Assembly (NCBI RefSeq): GCF_001189915.1
Contig: NZ_LFLS01000029.1
Coordinates: forward strand, 18,151-82,150
DNA length: 64,000 nt
Direction of reading: 5' to 3'
Origin: Herbaspirillum autotrophicum
GTDB taxonomy: Bacteria; Pseudomonadota; Gammaproteobacteria; Burkholderiales; Burkholderiaceae_D
In this document: in pieces, positions 43,940 to 52,627 of the stretch
Layout of the letters: every line of letters begins with the position of its first letter
Numbering within the stretch: the stretch's first letter is position 1
Translations under genes and position numbers: made by a program
The notes under the pieces: model-generated
The model's input: only the letters and a program-made list of their open reading frames with translations
Told to the model about the DNA's origin: nothing
Database searches by the model: none

Positions 43940-44686
43940 TCAGTGCGCAAGGGTACGCGCAAATACCAGATTCGTCACGCTGCGTGCGCCGAACCGCTTC
44001 AACGTTGCGGCCAGTTCATCCAGTGTCGCGCCGCTGGTCATGACATCGTCAACCACGCCGATATGCTGTCCGCGCACTTTCAGCAAAGCGTCGTGCGGGA
44101 CCACGAAGGCCCGTCGCATGTTGTGGCGGCGTTGCGCCAGCGGCAACGTGGATTGTGCCTGGGTTTCGCTGACCCGTTCCAGCAGGCGGGGTTCGAGCCG
44201 GATTCCGAGCAGCGCCGATAGCGGCCTGGCAATTTCGAGTGCCTGATTGAAGCCGCGCGCCTGCAGTCGTTGTGGTCCCAGTGGTACGGCGGTCAGCAGC
44301 GTCGGTTGCGATCTGGCCGTGAATTTGCGCGCGCGGTCCACCCGTTCATGGAGCAGTTGCGCCAACAGCGGCGCCAGCGTCAGTGTGGCGTTGAATTTCA
44401 GCGCCATGACCAGTTGATCGGCCGGTGCCACGTAATCGGTGGCGACGATGGTGGCATCGAAGGCGGGTTTGCGTTTGATGCAGTCGCCGCAGTGTGCCGT
44501 GCTGAGTGTCGTCGGCATGGCGCATTGCAGGCAGCGGTGCGGCTGCACGTGAAAATAGCGCTGACGGCAGTCGCGGCACAATCCGTGCGGTCCGCTTTGC
44601 TGGCACAAGGCGCAGGAAGACGGCAGCAGTTGCGGCAACTGGCGCAACGAACGGCGGATCAGGTCTGACAAATATGCAGCCATCAA
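43940..44686 (-). CDS. ComF-family phosphoribosyltransferase
   Basis: A 248-residue protein with an N-terminal double zinc-ribbon region (CALCQQSGPHGLCRDC and CLQCAMP...HCGDC) and a C-terminal phosphoribosyltransferase domain with the PRPP-binding signature VGVVDDVMTSGATLDEL-like. ComF homologues support DNA uptake; in other bacteria the same gene is called gntX. It lies upstream of trmL and divergent from the BioC-like gene, echoing the comF/bio neighbourhood known from gammaproteobacteria. Confidence 0.9.
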   Translation of the reverse strand: MMAAYLSDLIRRSLRQLPQLLPSSCALCQQSGPHGLCRDCRQRYFHVQPHRCLQCAMPTTLSTAHCGDCIKRKPAFDATIVATDYVAPADQLVMALKFNATLTLAPLLAQLLHERVDRARKFTARSQPTLLTAVPLGPQRLQARGFNQALEIARPLSALLGIRLEPRLLERVSETQAQSTLPLAQRRHNMRRAFVVPHDALLKVRGQHIGVVDDVMTSGATLDELAATLKRFGARSVTNLVFARTLAH

Positions 44687-44778
44687 GGTGTCGTCTTTCG
44701 GTGAGAGGCGCGGGCAGCGGGTACTTGATCTGCCGAATTGGAATAAACTACGCGATTATCTCACCTTGCCTTCCATTC

Positions 44779-45717
44779 ATGTCCGTAACGCCGCCTTATG
44801 CCAGCGCCAAACTGAGCGCTCCTATCGATTTGCCATTGGTGCGCCAATTGTTTGCGCAACCGCAACGGGTGGCCGAATCCGATTTCCTGCGGCGCGAAGT
44901 ATCGGGTCGCATGCAGGAGCGGTTGGCACTGATCAAGCTGGCACCGGAGCGGGTGCTGGATGCCGGCTGCGGCGAGGGGGCAGATATCTCGGCGCTGCAA
45001 AAACGCTTTCCCGGTTCGCAAGTATTCGGCCTCGATGGTGCCTTTAATATGGTGGCGCTGGCGCGCGAACATCAACTGGCCGGTTTGTCATCCATGAACC
45101 GGCTCTTCAATTCACTGCAAAAATGGCTGCCGGCAGCCGGTAGCGCCGACCGTCTGGTCTGTGCCGACTTCGCGCAATTGCCGGTCGGTGCCGGCGCGCT
45201 CGACATGCTGTGGTCGAATCTGGCATTGCACTGGCATCCGCAGCCGGACCGGGTCTTCGCCGAATGGCGGCGGGTATTGCGGGTTGAGGGTTTGCTGATG
45301 TTTTCGTGCTTCGGCCCGGATACCTTCCGCGAGGTGCGGGCCGCATTTGAGGAAATTGATGCGGCGCCGCATGCATTGCCGTTTGTCGACATGCATGATT
45401 TTGGCGACATGCTGGTCAATGCCGGATTTTCCACACCTGTTATGGACATGGAAACAATTATGGTGACTTATGACACGCCGGCACGCCTGCTGGAAGATGT
45501 CGCGGCCTGGGGCGGCAATCCGCTGGAAACGCGGCGGCGCGGTTTGCTGGGACGCACGTCTTACTCCCGTCTGCTGCACGCATTGGAGCAAAAACGTGGC
45601 GCGGATGGCAAAATCCCGCTGACTTTTGAAGTCGTTTATGGACACGCATTCAAGCCGATTCCGAAAAAGACGGCGAGCGGCGAGGCCATTATCCGGCTCG
45701 ACTTTCCAAAGAAATAG
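44779..45717 (+). CDS. bioC: BioC-like SAM-dependent methyltransferase
   Basis: A 312-residue class I methyltransferase. The SAM motif VLDAGCGEGADIS is near residue 58, with QVFGLD and the later LDMLWSNLALHW block. The leading FLRREVSGRMQERL segment is typical of malonyl-ACP O-methyltransferase BioC, which starts pimelate synthesis for biotin. No other bio gene is visible, so BioC is probable rather than certain. I start at ATG 44779; a frame to 44506 overlaps the divergent comF start. Confidence 0.78.
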   Translation: MSVTPPYASAKLSAPIDLPLVRQLFAQPQRVAESDFLRREVSGRMQERLALIKLAPERVLDAGCGEGADISALQKRFPGSQVFGLDGAFNMVALAREHQLAGLSSMNRLFNSLQKWLPAAGSADRLVCADFAQLPVGAGALDMLWSNLALHWHPQPDRVFAEWRRVLRVEGLLMFSCFGPDTFREVRAAFEEIDAAPHALPFVDMHDFGDMLVNAGFSTPVMDMETIMVTYDTPARLLEDVAAWGGNPLETRRRGLLGRTSYSRLLHALEQKRGADGKIPLTFEVVYGHAFKPIPKKTASGEAIIRLDFPKK

Positions 45718-45849
45718 CGATGAATGCCGATGCAGCAAAGGAATGCGCTGTTGCAGCGGTTTTCGGGACGGGTTTTGCGCGACTGTTGCGGGCAGTATTC
45801 AGCTGTGGAAAGTCATCCTGTCAAGAGGCGCGCAGAGGCTTTATTCCGC

Positions 45850-45879
45850 TTGATAACTTCCGGGGTTACCCCTTATACT
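45850..45879 (+). promoter_or_regulatory. Candidate promoter of the cytochrome oxidase operon
   Basis: TTGATA and TATACT separated by 18 bases (five of six matches each), 55 bases before the first gene (DUF2244) of the cox operon. The remainder of the 217-base gap 45718-45934 holds no gene I can support. Confidence 0.6.
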
Positions 45880-45934
45880 CCGAGGGTTTTAGCTTGCGCG
45901 GACGTGCTCGGCCTATTGGTTTTGAGGATGTATC

Positions 45935-46387
45935 GTGGTGAGGCGGGAGTGGATTTTGAAGCGCAACTGTTCGATTGCGCCGCGCCAGTTGGTTCAGGTT
46001 TTCGCGGGTTTGTGCGCGATATCGCTGACTGTAGCGCTGTTATTCACCTTGCGCGGCGCCTGGTTCATCCTGGTGTTTTCCGTGCTGGAGCTGACCGCAG
46101 TCGGCTGGGCCTTGCTGATCTATGCGCGACACGCGACGGACCTGGAGTATGTCGCCGTTGACGACAAATACTTGCTGGTCGAGTTGGTACATGCGGGCAA
46201 AACACAGTGTTTCAAGATGCATCTGGATCAGATGCAGGTAGATCTTCCGGGGTCGCGACGGGCCTTGATCGGATTGCGATCAGCCGGTACGCAGGTGGAA
46301 GTCGGGCGGTTTTTGACCGAATGGAGAAGGCGTGAATTTGCACAAGAGCTCAGACATGAGCTGGCGATCGCAGTTGGCGTCGGGTAG
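45935..46387 (+). CDS. DUF2244 membrane protein, GTG start
   Basis: A 150-residue protein with two adjacent membrane helices (about residues 23-62) and a cytosolic C-terminal domain. DUF2244 proteins are regularly encoded just before coxB in betaproteobacteria and are presumed to help oxidase assembly. The frame is closed by a stop at 45923; GTG 45935 with GAGGAT upstream is the likely start. It ends 38 bases before coxB. Confidence 0.82.
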   Translation: MVRREWILKRNCSIAPRQLVQVFAGLCAISLTVALLFTLRGAWFILVFSVLELTAVGWALLIYARHATDLEYVAVDDKYLLVELVHAGKTQCFKMHLDQMQVDLPGSRRALIGLRSAGTQVEVGRFLTEWRRREFAQELRHELAIAVGVG

Positions 46388-46425
46388 TTGACAGAATTAT
46401 TATATTTTGGGCTTTTGAGGAAATC

Positions 46426-47586
46426 ATGATACATGCGAAGCGCCTTCAATCATTGATGCTTGGTGCATCGCTCCTGACGGCAGCAATTCCGTCATGGGCA
46501 GTGGTCGATAGTCAGGGCGGACCAGCCGTGCTGCAGCTGAATTTTCAACCACCGGTGACACAGATCGCCGAGCAGATCTATGATTTGCACACCTTGATGC
46601 TGATCATCTGTCTGGTGATTTTCGTCGCTGTATTCGGTGTCATGTTCTACTCGATGCTGAAGCACCGCAAATCGCTTGGCCACAAATCGGCCAGTTTCCA
46701 CGAAAGCACTGCCGTCGAAATCGCATGGACCATCGTGCCATTCGTGATCGTTATCGGTATGGCGCTGCCAGCCACGAAAACCGTGGTGGCCATGAAAGAC
46801 ACCTCCAATGCTGACCTGACCATCAAGGCCACGGGCATGCAATGGAAATGGGGTTACGACTACCTCAAGGGCGAAGGCGAAGGCATTGCGTTCCTGTCCA
46901 ATCTGGCGACACCGCGTGAGCAGATCACTGACGCGTCGCTCAAGAAAAACGACAATTACCTGATCGAAGTCGACAACCCTGTCGTGGTTCCGGTCAACAA
47001 AAAAGTACGTATCGTCACGACTGCCAATGACGTGATCCACTCGTGGACCATCCCGGCATTCGGCGTCAAGCAAGATGCGATTCCCGGTTTTGTGCGCGAC
47101 ACCTGGTTCAAGGCTGAAAAAATCGGTACTTACCGCGGCCAGTGCGTTGAGTTGTGCGGCAAGGACCACGCGTTCATGCCAATCGTCGTCAATGTCGTCA
47201 GCGATGCCGATTACACCAAATGGGTCGACGAAAAGAAAAAGGAAATGGCAGCCAAGGCTGACGATCCGAACAAGACCTGGACTATCGACGAGTTGAAGCA
47301 ACGCGGCGAAAAAGTCTACACGGCCAACTGCGTGGTCTGCCATCAGGCAACCGGCAAGGGCGTTCCGGGTGCATTCCCGGCGCTGGACGGTGATCCGACT
47401 GTCAACGGTCCGAAAGGCCCGCAAATCAACACTGTGCTGAACGGCAAGAACGCCATGCCAGCCTGGAAATCGGTGTTGTCCGATACGGAAATCGCTGCTG
47501 TCATCACGTACACACGTAACAGCTGGTCCAACAAGCCGCAAGAAAACATTGTTCAACCAGCAGATGTTCTGGCTGCGCGCAAGTAA
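46426..47586 (+). CDS. coxB: Cytochrome c oxidase subunit II with fused cytochrome c domain
   Basis: A 386-residue subunit with a signal peptide (about 1-25), two membrane helices (about 55-77 and 97-117), and the periplasmic CuA domain: His205, Cys240, Cys244, His248 and Met251 in CVELCGKDHAFM. Beyond residue 285 is a cytochrome c domain with the heme motif CVVCH at 302-306 and a likely axial Met near AMPAW. Such a fused cytochrome is common in betaproteobacterial aa3 oxidases and shortens electron transfer from soluble cytochrome c. GAGGAA precedes the ATG. Confidence 0.96.
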   Translation: MIHAKRLQSLMLGASLLTAAIPSWAVVDSQGGPAVLQLNFQPPVTQIAEQIYDLHTLMLIICLVIFVAVFGVMFYSMLKHRKSLGHKSASFHESTAVEIAWTIVPFVIVIGMALPATKTVVAMKDTSNADLTIKATGMQWKWGYDYLKGEGEGIAFLSNLATPREQITDASLKKNDNYLIEVDNPVVVPVNKKVRIVTTANDVIHSWTIPAFGVKQDAIPGFVRDTWFKAEKIGTYRGQCVELCGKDHAFMPIVVNVVSDADYTKWVDEKKKEMAAKADDPNKTWTIDELKQRGEKVYTANCVVCHQATGKGVPGAFPALDGDPTVNGPKGPQINTVLNGKNAMPAWKSVLSDTEIAAVITYTRNSWSNKPQENIVQPADVLAARK

Positions 47587-47607
47587 TAGAAGAATTGGGA
47601 GATTGAA

Positions 47608-49233
47608 ATGAGCACAACTGCAGTCGATCACGCACACGATCACTCTCACGACCATGCGCACGGCGACGATCACGCGCATGGCGATCACCACGATCAGCCG
47701 CACGGCTGGCGTCGTTGGGTGTTTGCCACGAATCACAAGGACATTGGTTCTCTGTACCTGTGGTTCTCGTTCACGATGTTGCTGTCGGGCGGCGTTCTGG
47801 CGTTGCTGATTCGCGCCGAGCTGTTCCAGCCCGGTCTGCAATTCTTCCGTCCTGAATTCTTCAACCAGCTGACCACGATGCACGGTCTGGTGATGGTGTT
47901 CGGCGCCATCATGCCGGCCTTCGTAGGCTTCGCCAACTGGATGATCCCGCTGCAAATCGGCGCCTCCGACATGGCGTTTGCGCGGATGAACAACTTCTCG
48001 TTCTGGCTGCTGCCACCGGCAGCGATCCTGCTGGCGACATCGTTCCTGGTTCCCGGCGGTGCAACTGCTGCGGGCTGGACACTGTACGCACCGTTGTCGA
48101 CCCAGATGGGCCCTGGCATGGACATGGCGATTTTCGCGATGCACATCATGGGTGCTTCGTCGATCATGGGTTCGATCAACATTATCGTCACCATCCTGAA
48201 CATGCGCGCGCCGGGCATGACACTGATGAAGATGCCGATGTTCTGCTGGACCTGGCTGATCACTGCCTATCTGCTGATCGCCGTGATGCCGGTTCTGGCT
48301 GGCGCGATCACGATGACACTGACCGACCGTCATTTCGGCACCTCGTTCTTTAACGCTGCCGGCGGCGGCGATCCGGTGATGTACCAGCATATTTTCTGGT
48401 TCTTCGGTCACCCCGAGGTGTACATCATGATTTTGCCTGCGTTCGGTATCGTTTCGCAGATCATCCCTGCCTTCGCCCGCAAGCAATTGTTCGGCTATGC
48501 ATCGATGGTGTACGCAACTGCATCAATCGCGATCCTGTCGTTCATCGTCTGGGCTCACCACATGTTCACCACCGGCATGCCGGTGACTGCACAGTTGTTC
48601 TTCATGTACGCAACGATGCTGATCGCGGTGCCTACCGGCGTCAAGATTTTCAACTGGATCGCTACCATGTGGCGCGGCTCGATGACATTTGAAACCCCGA
48701 TGCTGTTCTCGGTCGGCTTCATCTTCGTGTTCACCATGGGCGGCTTCACCGGTCTGATTCTGGCGGTAACGCCGATCGACATCCAGATGCAAGATACTTA
48801 TTACGTCGTGGCTCACTTCCACTACGTGCTGGTAGCCGGTTCCCTGTTCGCACTGTTCGCCGGTTACTACTACTGGGGTCCGAAGTGGACTGGTTTCATG
48901 TACAACGAAACCCGCGGCAAGATCCACTTCTGGGCATCGCTGATCACGTTCAACATCACGTTCTTCCCGATGCACTTCCTGGGATTGGCCGGTATGCCAC
49001 GTCGTTATGCAGATTACCCGGCGCAGTTCACCGATTTCAATATGGTTGCTTCGATCGGCGCTCTGGGCTTCGGTCTGAGCCAGGTCTACTTCCTGTTCTG
49101 CGTCGTGATCCCATCGATCAAGGGCGGCGAAAAGGCTGCAGCCAAGCCATGGGAAGGCGCAGAAGGTCTGGAATGGACAGTTCCAAGCCCGGCACCTTTC
49201 CACACTTTCGAAGTACCACCAACAGTTAAGTGA
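47608..49233 (+). CDS. coxA: Cytochrome c oxidase subunit I, with His-rich N-terminus
   Basis: A 541-residue, twelve-helix catalytic subunit holding heme a, heme a3 and CuB. Visible landmarks are TMHGLVMVFG with a heme a ligand His, WFFGHPEVYIMILP with the CuB His and the cross-linked Tyr, the WAHHMFTTG pair, and HFHYVLVAG with the heme ligands. Residues 7-33 are an unusual extension with eleven His in the first 32 residues, interspersed with Asp, Ala and Gly. GGGAG precedes the ATG. It is downstream of coxB by 21 bases. Confidence 0.97.
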   Translation: MSTTAVDHAHDHSHDHAHGDDHAHGDHHDQPHGWRRWVFATNHKDIGSLYLWFSFTMLLSGGVLALLIRAELFQPGLQFFRPEFFNQLTTMHGLVMVFGAIMPAFVGFANWMIPLQIGASDMAFARMNNFSFWLLPPAAILLATSFLVPGGATAAGWTLYAPLSTQMGPGMDMAIFAMHIMGASSIMGSINIIVTILNMRAPGMTLMKMPMFCWTWLITAYLLIAVMPVLAGAITMTLTDRHFGTSFFNAAGGGDPVMYQHIFWFFGHPEVYIMILPAFGIVSQIIPAFARKQLFGYASMVYATASIAILSFIVWAHHMFTTGMPVTAQLFFMYATMLIAVPTGVKIFNWIATMWRGSMTFETPMLFSVGFIFVFTMGGFTGLILAVTPIDIQMQDTYYVVAHFHYVLVAGSLFALFAGYYYWGPKWTGFMYNETRGKIHFWASLITFNITFFPMHFLGLAGMPRRYADYPAQFTDFNMVASIGALGFGLSQVYFLFCVVIPSIKGGEKAAAKPWEGAEGLEWTVPSPAPFHTFEVPPTVK

Positions 49234-49266
49234 TAGGAGCGGCGGGCGCAAGCCTGCCAACTCTGT

Positions 49267-49374
49267 ATGACAGATCGTAAAAAGCCGAATAATTTGCGTA
49301 CCGGGCTGTTGCTGGCTGCGGTTGCCTTCATGTTCTTCGCCGGCATCTTCATCAACCGTCTCTGGCTGCACTGA
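49267..49374 (+). CDS. Small cytochrome oxidase-associated membrane protein, 35 residues
   Basis: A 35-residue product: a basic start (DRKKPNNLRTG) and one membrane helix ending NRLWLH. A very small membrane protein between coxA and cox11 is a recurrent feature of betaproteobacterial oxidase loci and is annotated as an assembly protein. Its stop overlaps the cox11 ATG by one base (TGATG), arguing that it is translated. Function beyond the association is unknown. Confidence 0.75.
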   Translation: MTDRKKPNNLRTGLLLAAVAFMFFAGIFINRLWLH

Positions 49375-49943
49375 TGGCTGATCCGGATAACGATGGTCAG
49401 GTGACTGACCGCCGGCTGAATCGGCAAATGTTGTTCAAGCTGCTGGTGATTGCGGTACTGATGTTCGGTTTCGGTTACGGCCTGATTCCGGTGTACAAAA
49501 AGATCTGTGAAGTGACCGGCGTCAATTTTCTGACGCCGAAGGATATCACGGTCGAAGCACCCGCCAACAGTCAGATCGACAAGAGCAGGACGATCACGAT
49601 TGAGTTTGACGGCAACTCGCAGGGACCATGGCGTTTCCGTCCGACGGTGTCGAGCATGCAGGTGCATCCCGGCGAAATGACGCAGGTGGTGTACGAAGTA
49701 GTGAATACGCAGGCTCATGCGGTTGATGCACAGGCTATTCCAAGCTATGCCCCGCAGCAGTCGGCAGCCTTCTTCAAGAAGGTCGAATGTTTTTGTTTTA
49801 CGCAGCAAACCTTGGGACCAAACCAAGCCAAGCAAATGCCGGTGGTTTTCTACATTGATCCGGCCTTGCCCAAAGATGTGACGACGATAACCTTGTCATA
49901 CACCTTCTTTGAAATTGGCGGTAAAACCAAGAATGCCAGCTGA
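49374..49943 (+). CDS. ctaG: Cytochrome c oxidase assembly protein Cox11/CtaG
   Basis: A 189-residue protein with one N-terminal membrane helix (about 20-38) and a periplasmic immunoglobulin-like domain. It carries the copper-binding VECFCFTQQTL motif and the preceding YAPQQSAAFFKK. Cox11 inserts CuB into subunit I. It starts on the stop codon of the 35-residue gene. Confidence 0.95.
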   Translation: MADPDNDGQVTDRRLNRQMLFKLLVIAVLMFGFGYGLIPVYKKICEVTGVNFLTPKDITVEAPANSQIDKSRTITIEFDGNSQGPWRFRPTVSSMQVHPGEMTQVVYEVVNTQAHAVDAQAIPSYAPQQSAAFFKKVECFCFTQQTLGPNQAKQMPVVFYIDPALPKDVTTITLSYTFFEIGGKTKNAS

Positions 49944-50052
49944 AGATTTGTAGTCACATAATGTGTTGTCGTTAATCGGTTTGACGCTTGATGCAATCGT
50001 CCTGAGGCGGCAACCTGTATAAGTCATTTGAATTTTGCATTGGGAGATGGAA

Positions 50053-50913
50053 ATGAGTTCTCAACAGGCTAAAGCGCCGTATTATTTCGTCCCGGGTCCA
50101 TCCCGGTGGCCGGTGCTGGCAGGGGTATCGCTGCTGATCACGATGATCGGTGCTTCGGCATGGGTCAACAGCGCGGCATGGGGTCCGGAACTGACTGCCA
50201 TCGGCATTCTGTCGGTGCTGGTCGTGCTGTACAAGTGGTTCGGCGAAGCCATCGGTGAATCCGAATCCGGCCTGTATGGCGAACGTATCGACCTGTCGTT
50301 CCGCTGGAGCATGGGCTGGTTCATTTTCTCCGAAGTGATGTTCTTTGCCGCCTTCTTCGGCGCCTTGTTTTATGCCCGCACCATCACCATGCCGTGGCTG
50401 GGCGATCTGGATCACAAGATTCTGTGGCCTGACTTCACCGCGCACTGGGGTAACACCGGTCCGGCCGGTACCGTGGAAAGCTTCCGCACCATGGGGCCGT
50501 TCCCGATTCCGACCATCAACACGGCATTGCTGCTGTTGTCGGGCGTGACGCTGACGATTTCTCACCATGCGCTGCGCGCCGGTCATCGCACGCAGACTGC
50601 GATCTGGTTGTTTGCTACCGTATTGCTCGGCGCCATCTTCATGGGCTTCCAGGCTTACGAGTACTACCACTCGTATCATGAACTGAATCTGAAGCTGACT
50701 TCCGGCATCTACGGTTCCACCTTCTTCCTGCTGACCGGATTCCACGGATTCCACGTCACCATCGGTGCGATCATGTTGTCGGTGGTGTTGTATCGCGTGC
50801 TCAAGGGCCACTTCACACCCGAGCATCACTTCGCCTTCGAAGGCGCCGCCTGGTACTGGCACTTTGTCGACGTGGTCTGGCTCGGTCTGTACATCGTGGT
50901 TTACTGGCTGTAA
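50053..50913 (+). CDS. coxC: Cytochrome c oxidase subunit III
   Basis: A 286-residue seven-helix subunit. It shows the short soluble start YYFVPGPSRWPV, the ISHHALRAG and FQAYEYYHS segments, and the final GFHGFHVTIGAI and WYWHFVDVVWLGLYIVVYWL helices. It stabilises subunit I and supports sustained proton pumping. ATG 50053 follows GGGAGATGG. A 109-base gap separates it from cox11 and a terminator follows it. Confidence 0.96.
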   Translation: MSSQQAKAPYYFVPGPSRWPVLAGVSLLITMIGASAWVNSAAWGPELTAIGILSVLVVLYKWFGEAIGESESGLYGERIDLSFRWSMGWFIFSEVMFFAAFFGALFYARTITMPWLGDLDHKILWPDFTAHWGNTGPAGTVESFRTMGPFPIPTINTALLLLSGVTLTISHHALRAGHRTQTAIWLFATVLLGAIFMGFQAYEYYHSYHELNLKLTSGIYGSTFFLLTGFHGFHVTIGAIMLSVVLYRVLKGHFTPEHHFAFEGAAWYWHFVDVVWLGLYIVVYWL

Positions 50914-50935
50914 GCAGGATTCGCTTTCGGGCATG

Positions 50936-50964
50936 AAAAAGCCGCACCTCGGTGCGGCTTTTTT
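50936..50964. terminator. Terminator after coxC
   Basis: AAAAAGCCGCAC / GTGCGGCTTTTTT stem with a CTCG loop, between coxC and the convergent DUF2909 gene. Confidence 0.9.
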
Positions 50965-51050
50965 ACTGTAAAAATACGATGCCGGTGTAACCTTTATCCG
51001 TCCCTGCTGTCGAATCCCGCGGTATAGTTCAGCGCCGCCGTGCGAGGCGA

Positions 51051-51251
51051 TCAGCGAATGCCGGTAGGCTGGATCCAGCCGAACTTATACGCCAGTAACA
51101 ACAGAATGAACAGCGTGACGGAAAAGCCCACGCGCAGGGTCAGAGCCTGGACGGTGCGGTTGCTTTTGCCCTTGTCGCGCATCAGGAATACCAGAGCAGA
51201 CGCCAGACTGCCGATGATCAGCACAAAAGCGATGGCGACGAGAATTTTCAT
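51051..51251 (-). CDS. Twin transmembrane protein (DUF2909)
   Basis: A 66-residue protein made almost wholly of two membrane helices (about 3-23 and 40-58) joined by a basic loop (RDKGKSNRTVQALTLR). Proteins of this type are routinely encoded beside coxC and SURF1 in betaproteobacteria. I start at ATG 51251; a longer frame to 51410 would overlap the divergent SURF1 gene. The role is unknown. Confidence 0.78.
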   Translation of the reverse strand: MKILVAIAFVLIIGSLASALVFLMRDKGKSNRTVQALTLRVGFSVTLFILLLLAYKFGWIQPTGIR

Positions 51252-51330
51252 TATATGAGTACCACTATCTGCTGCAGGCCCGGAGTCGGGAGCAGAAACC
51301 GGTTTTGTATTTGAGTAAAGTGACATTGTA

Positions 51331-52044
51331 ATGCCAATCAGATTTCGCGTTAGATGGATTCCGCTGATCGCTACTGTGCTGGTGGCGGCGCTGGGCATTG
51401 CATTGGGCAACTGGCAAACGCACCGGGCCGAGGAAAAACTGGCGATTCAGGCCAAGATGGCAGTGCGCGAACATGCTCAACCAATCAGTGTTGCGGATGC
51501 GCCACCGGACGTGGCAGAGGCGGAGTACCGGCACGTGACATTGCGCGGCACCTTCATTCCGGACTGGGTCAGTTACCTGGAAAACCGGCCTTACAACGGT
51601 GTCTCGGGATTCTATGTGCTGATGCCGTTCAAGCTGGCCGACGCCAATACGACCGTACTGGTCGCACGGGGCTGGGTGCCGCGCGATCCCGGCAACCGTA
51701 CCAAATTGCCACCCATTGAAACCTCGCCGGAGGTGATACAGATTGAAGGCGTGATCCGGCGCGATGCCGGCCATGTGTTGCAACTCGGTCATGCCGAAGC
51801 GCCAAGACCGGGCGTGATCATGCAGAACCTGGATATTGCCGAATACGCCAAAGCCAGCCAGTTGAAGCTGGCACCATTTCTGGTTGAACAGACCGGCGGC
51901 CCGGCCGATGGTCTGGTGCGCGACTGGCCGTTGCCGTCGCTCGGTATCGACCGCCACCGGGGCTATGCCGTGCAGTGGTACGCACTGGCAGTGATGGCCA
52001 TACTTTTTTTCGTTGTGACAGGATTTCGACGTGGAACAAAATAA
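51331..52044 (+). CDS. SURF1-family cytochrome oxidase assembly protein
   Basis: A 237-residue protein with two membrane helices (about 8-26 and 212-232) bracketing a periplasmic SURF1 domain: GTFIPDWVSYLENRPYNGVSGFYVLMPF and VLVARGWVPRDPGNR. SURF1 helps heme a insertion into subunit I. It overlaps the next gene by 14 bases and is divergent from the DUF2909 gene. Confidence 0.93.
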   Translation: MPIRFRVRWIPLIATVLVAALGIALGNWQTHRAEEKLAIQAKMAVREHAQPISVADAPPDVAEAEYRHVTLRGTFIPDWVSYLENRPYNGVSGFYVLMPFKLADANTTVLVARGWVPRDPGNRTKLPPIETSPEVIQIEGVIRRDAGHVLQLGHAEAPRPGVIMQNLDIAEYAKASQLKLAPFLVEQTGGPADGLVRDWPLPSLGIDRHRGYAVQWYALAVMAILFFVVTGFRRGTK

Positions 52045-52621
52045 ACAACGCCGGCTCGGGCGCTGGAAACTGATGCTGGTAGTGGCCGTTTGCGCGGCAC
52101 CGATGATTGCCTCGTATCTGACCTATTACGTGATCAAGCCGAGCGGCCGTACCAATTACGGCGATCTGCTCGATCCGCGCCTGTATCCGATCCCGCCGCT
52201 GGAAAGCAAGGCGCTGGATGGTGCACCGGCCAAACTCGAAGACTACAAGGGCAAGTGGGTAATGTTGCAGGTGGCCGGCGGCGATTGCCCCGAAACCTGC
52301 AAGAACAGCCTGCTGGCGCTGCGCCAGTTGCGCCTGATGCAAGGCAAGGAAATGGAACGTCTGGAACGGGTCTGGCTGGTCACTGACGACAAGCCGATCG
52401 ACACCGTACTGATGCGCGAATATGACGGCACCGATATCCTGCGCGTCAACCCCAAGCTGTTGCAGGCATGGTTGCCAGCCGATCAGGGCACCACTGCGGA
52501 AAATCATATCTACATGATCGACCCGCTCGGCAATCTGATGATGCGCTTCCCCAAGGATGCCGATCCCAACAAGATGAAAAAAGATATCGGCAAGTTGTTG
52601 CGTGCCTCAAGCATAGGGTAA
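52031..52621 (+). CDS. Thioredoxin-like (Sco-related) oxidase assembly protein, GTG start
   Basis: A 196-residue membrane-anchored protein: one N-terminal helix (about 12-33), then a thioredoxin-like domain with CPETC in GGDCPETCKNSLLAL, the same CxxxC spacing as Sco1, and the later NHIYMIDPLGNLMMRFP segment. It lacks the complete Sco signature, so it is a divergent relative. Position between SURF1 and heme A synthase ties it to oxidase assembly, probably copper delivery or thiol maintenance. GTG 52031 lies inside the SURF1 gene, implying coupled translation. Confidence 0.82.
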   Translation: MEQNKQRRLGRWKLMLVVAVCAAPMIASYLTYYVIKPSGRTNYGDLLDPRLYPIPPLESKALDGAPAKLEDYKGKWVMLQVAGGDCPETCKNSLLALRQLRLMQGKEMERLERVWLVTDDKPIDTVLMREYDGTDILRVNPKLLQAWLPADQGTTAENHIYMIDPLGNLMMRFPKDADPNKMKKDIGKLLRASSIG

Positions 52622-52627
52622 CCGGCC

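Noticed and set aside
45724..46161. 145-codon frame ahead of coxB in a frame different from DUF2244
   Set aside because: Overlaps the DUF2244 gene, which has the expected two membrane helices and conserved position; the alternative product is Arg-rich and unstructured.
46492..48486. Minus-strand open frame of 664 codons across coxB and coxA
   Set aside because: It is antisense to two unmistakable oxidase genes; the translation is His/Arg/Asp-rich without motifs, as expected for a shadow frame in GC-biased coding DNA.
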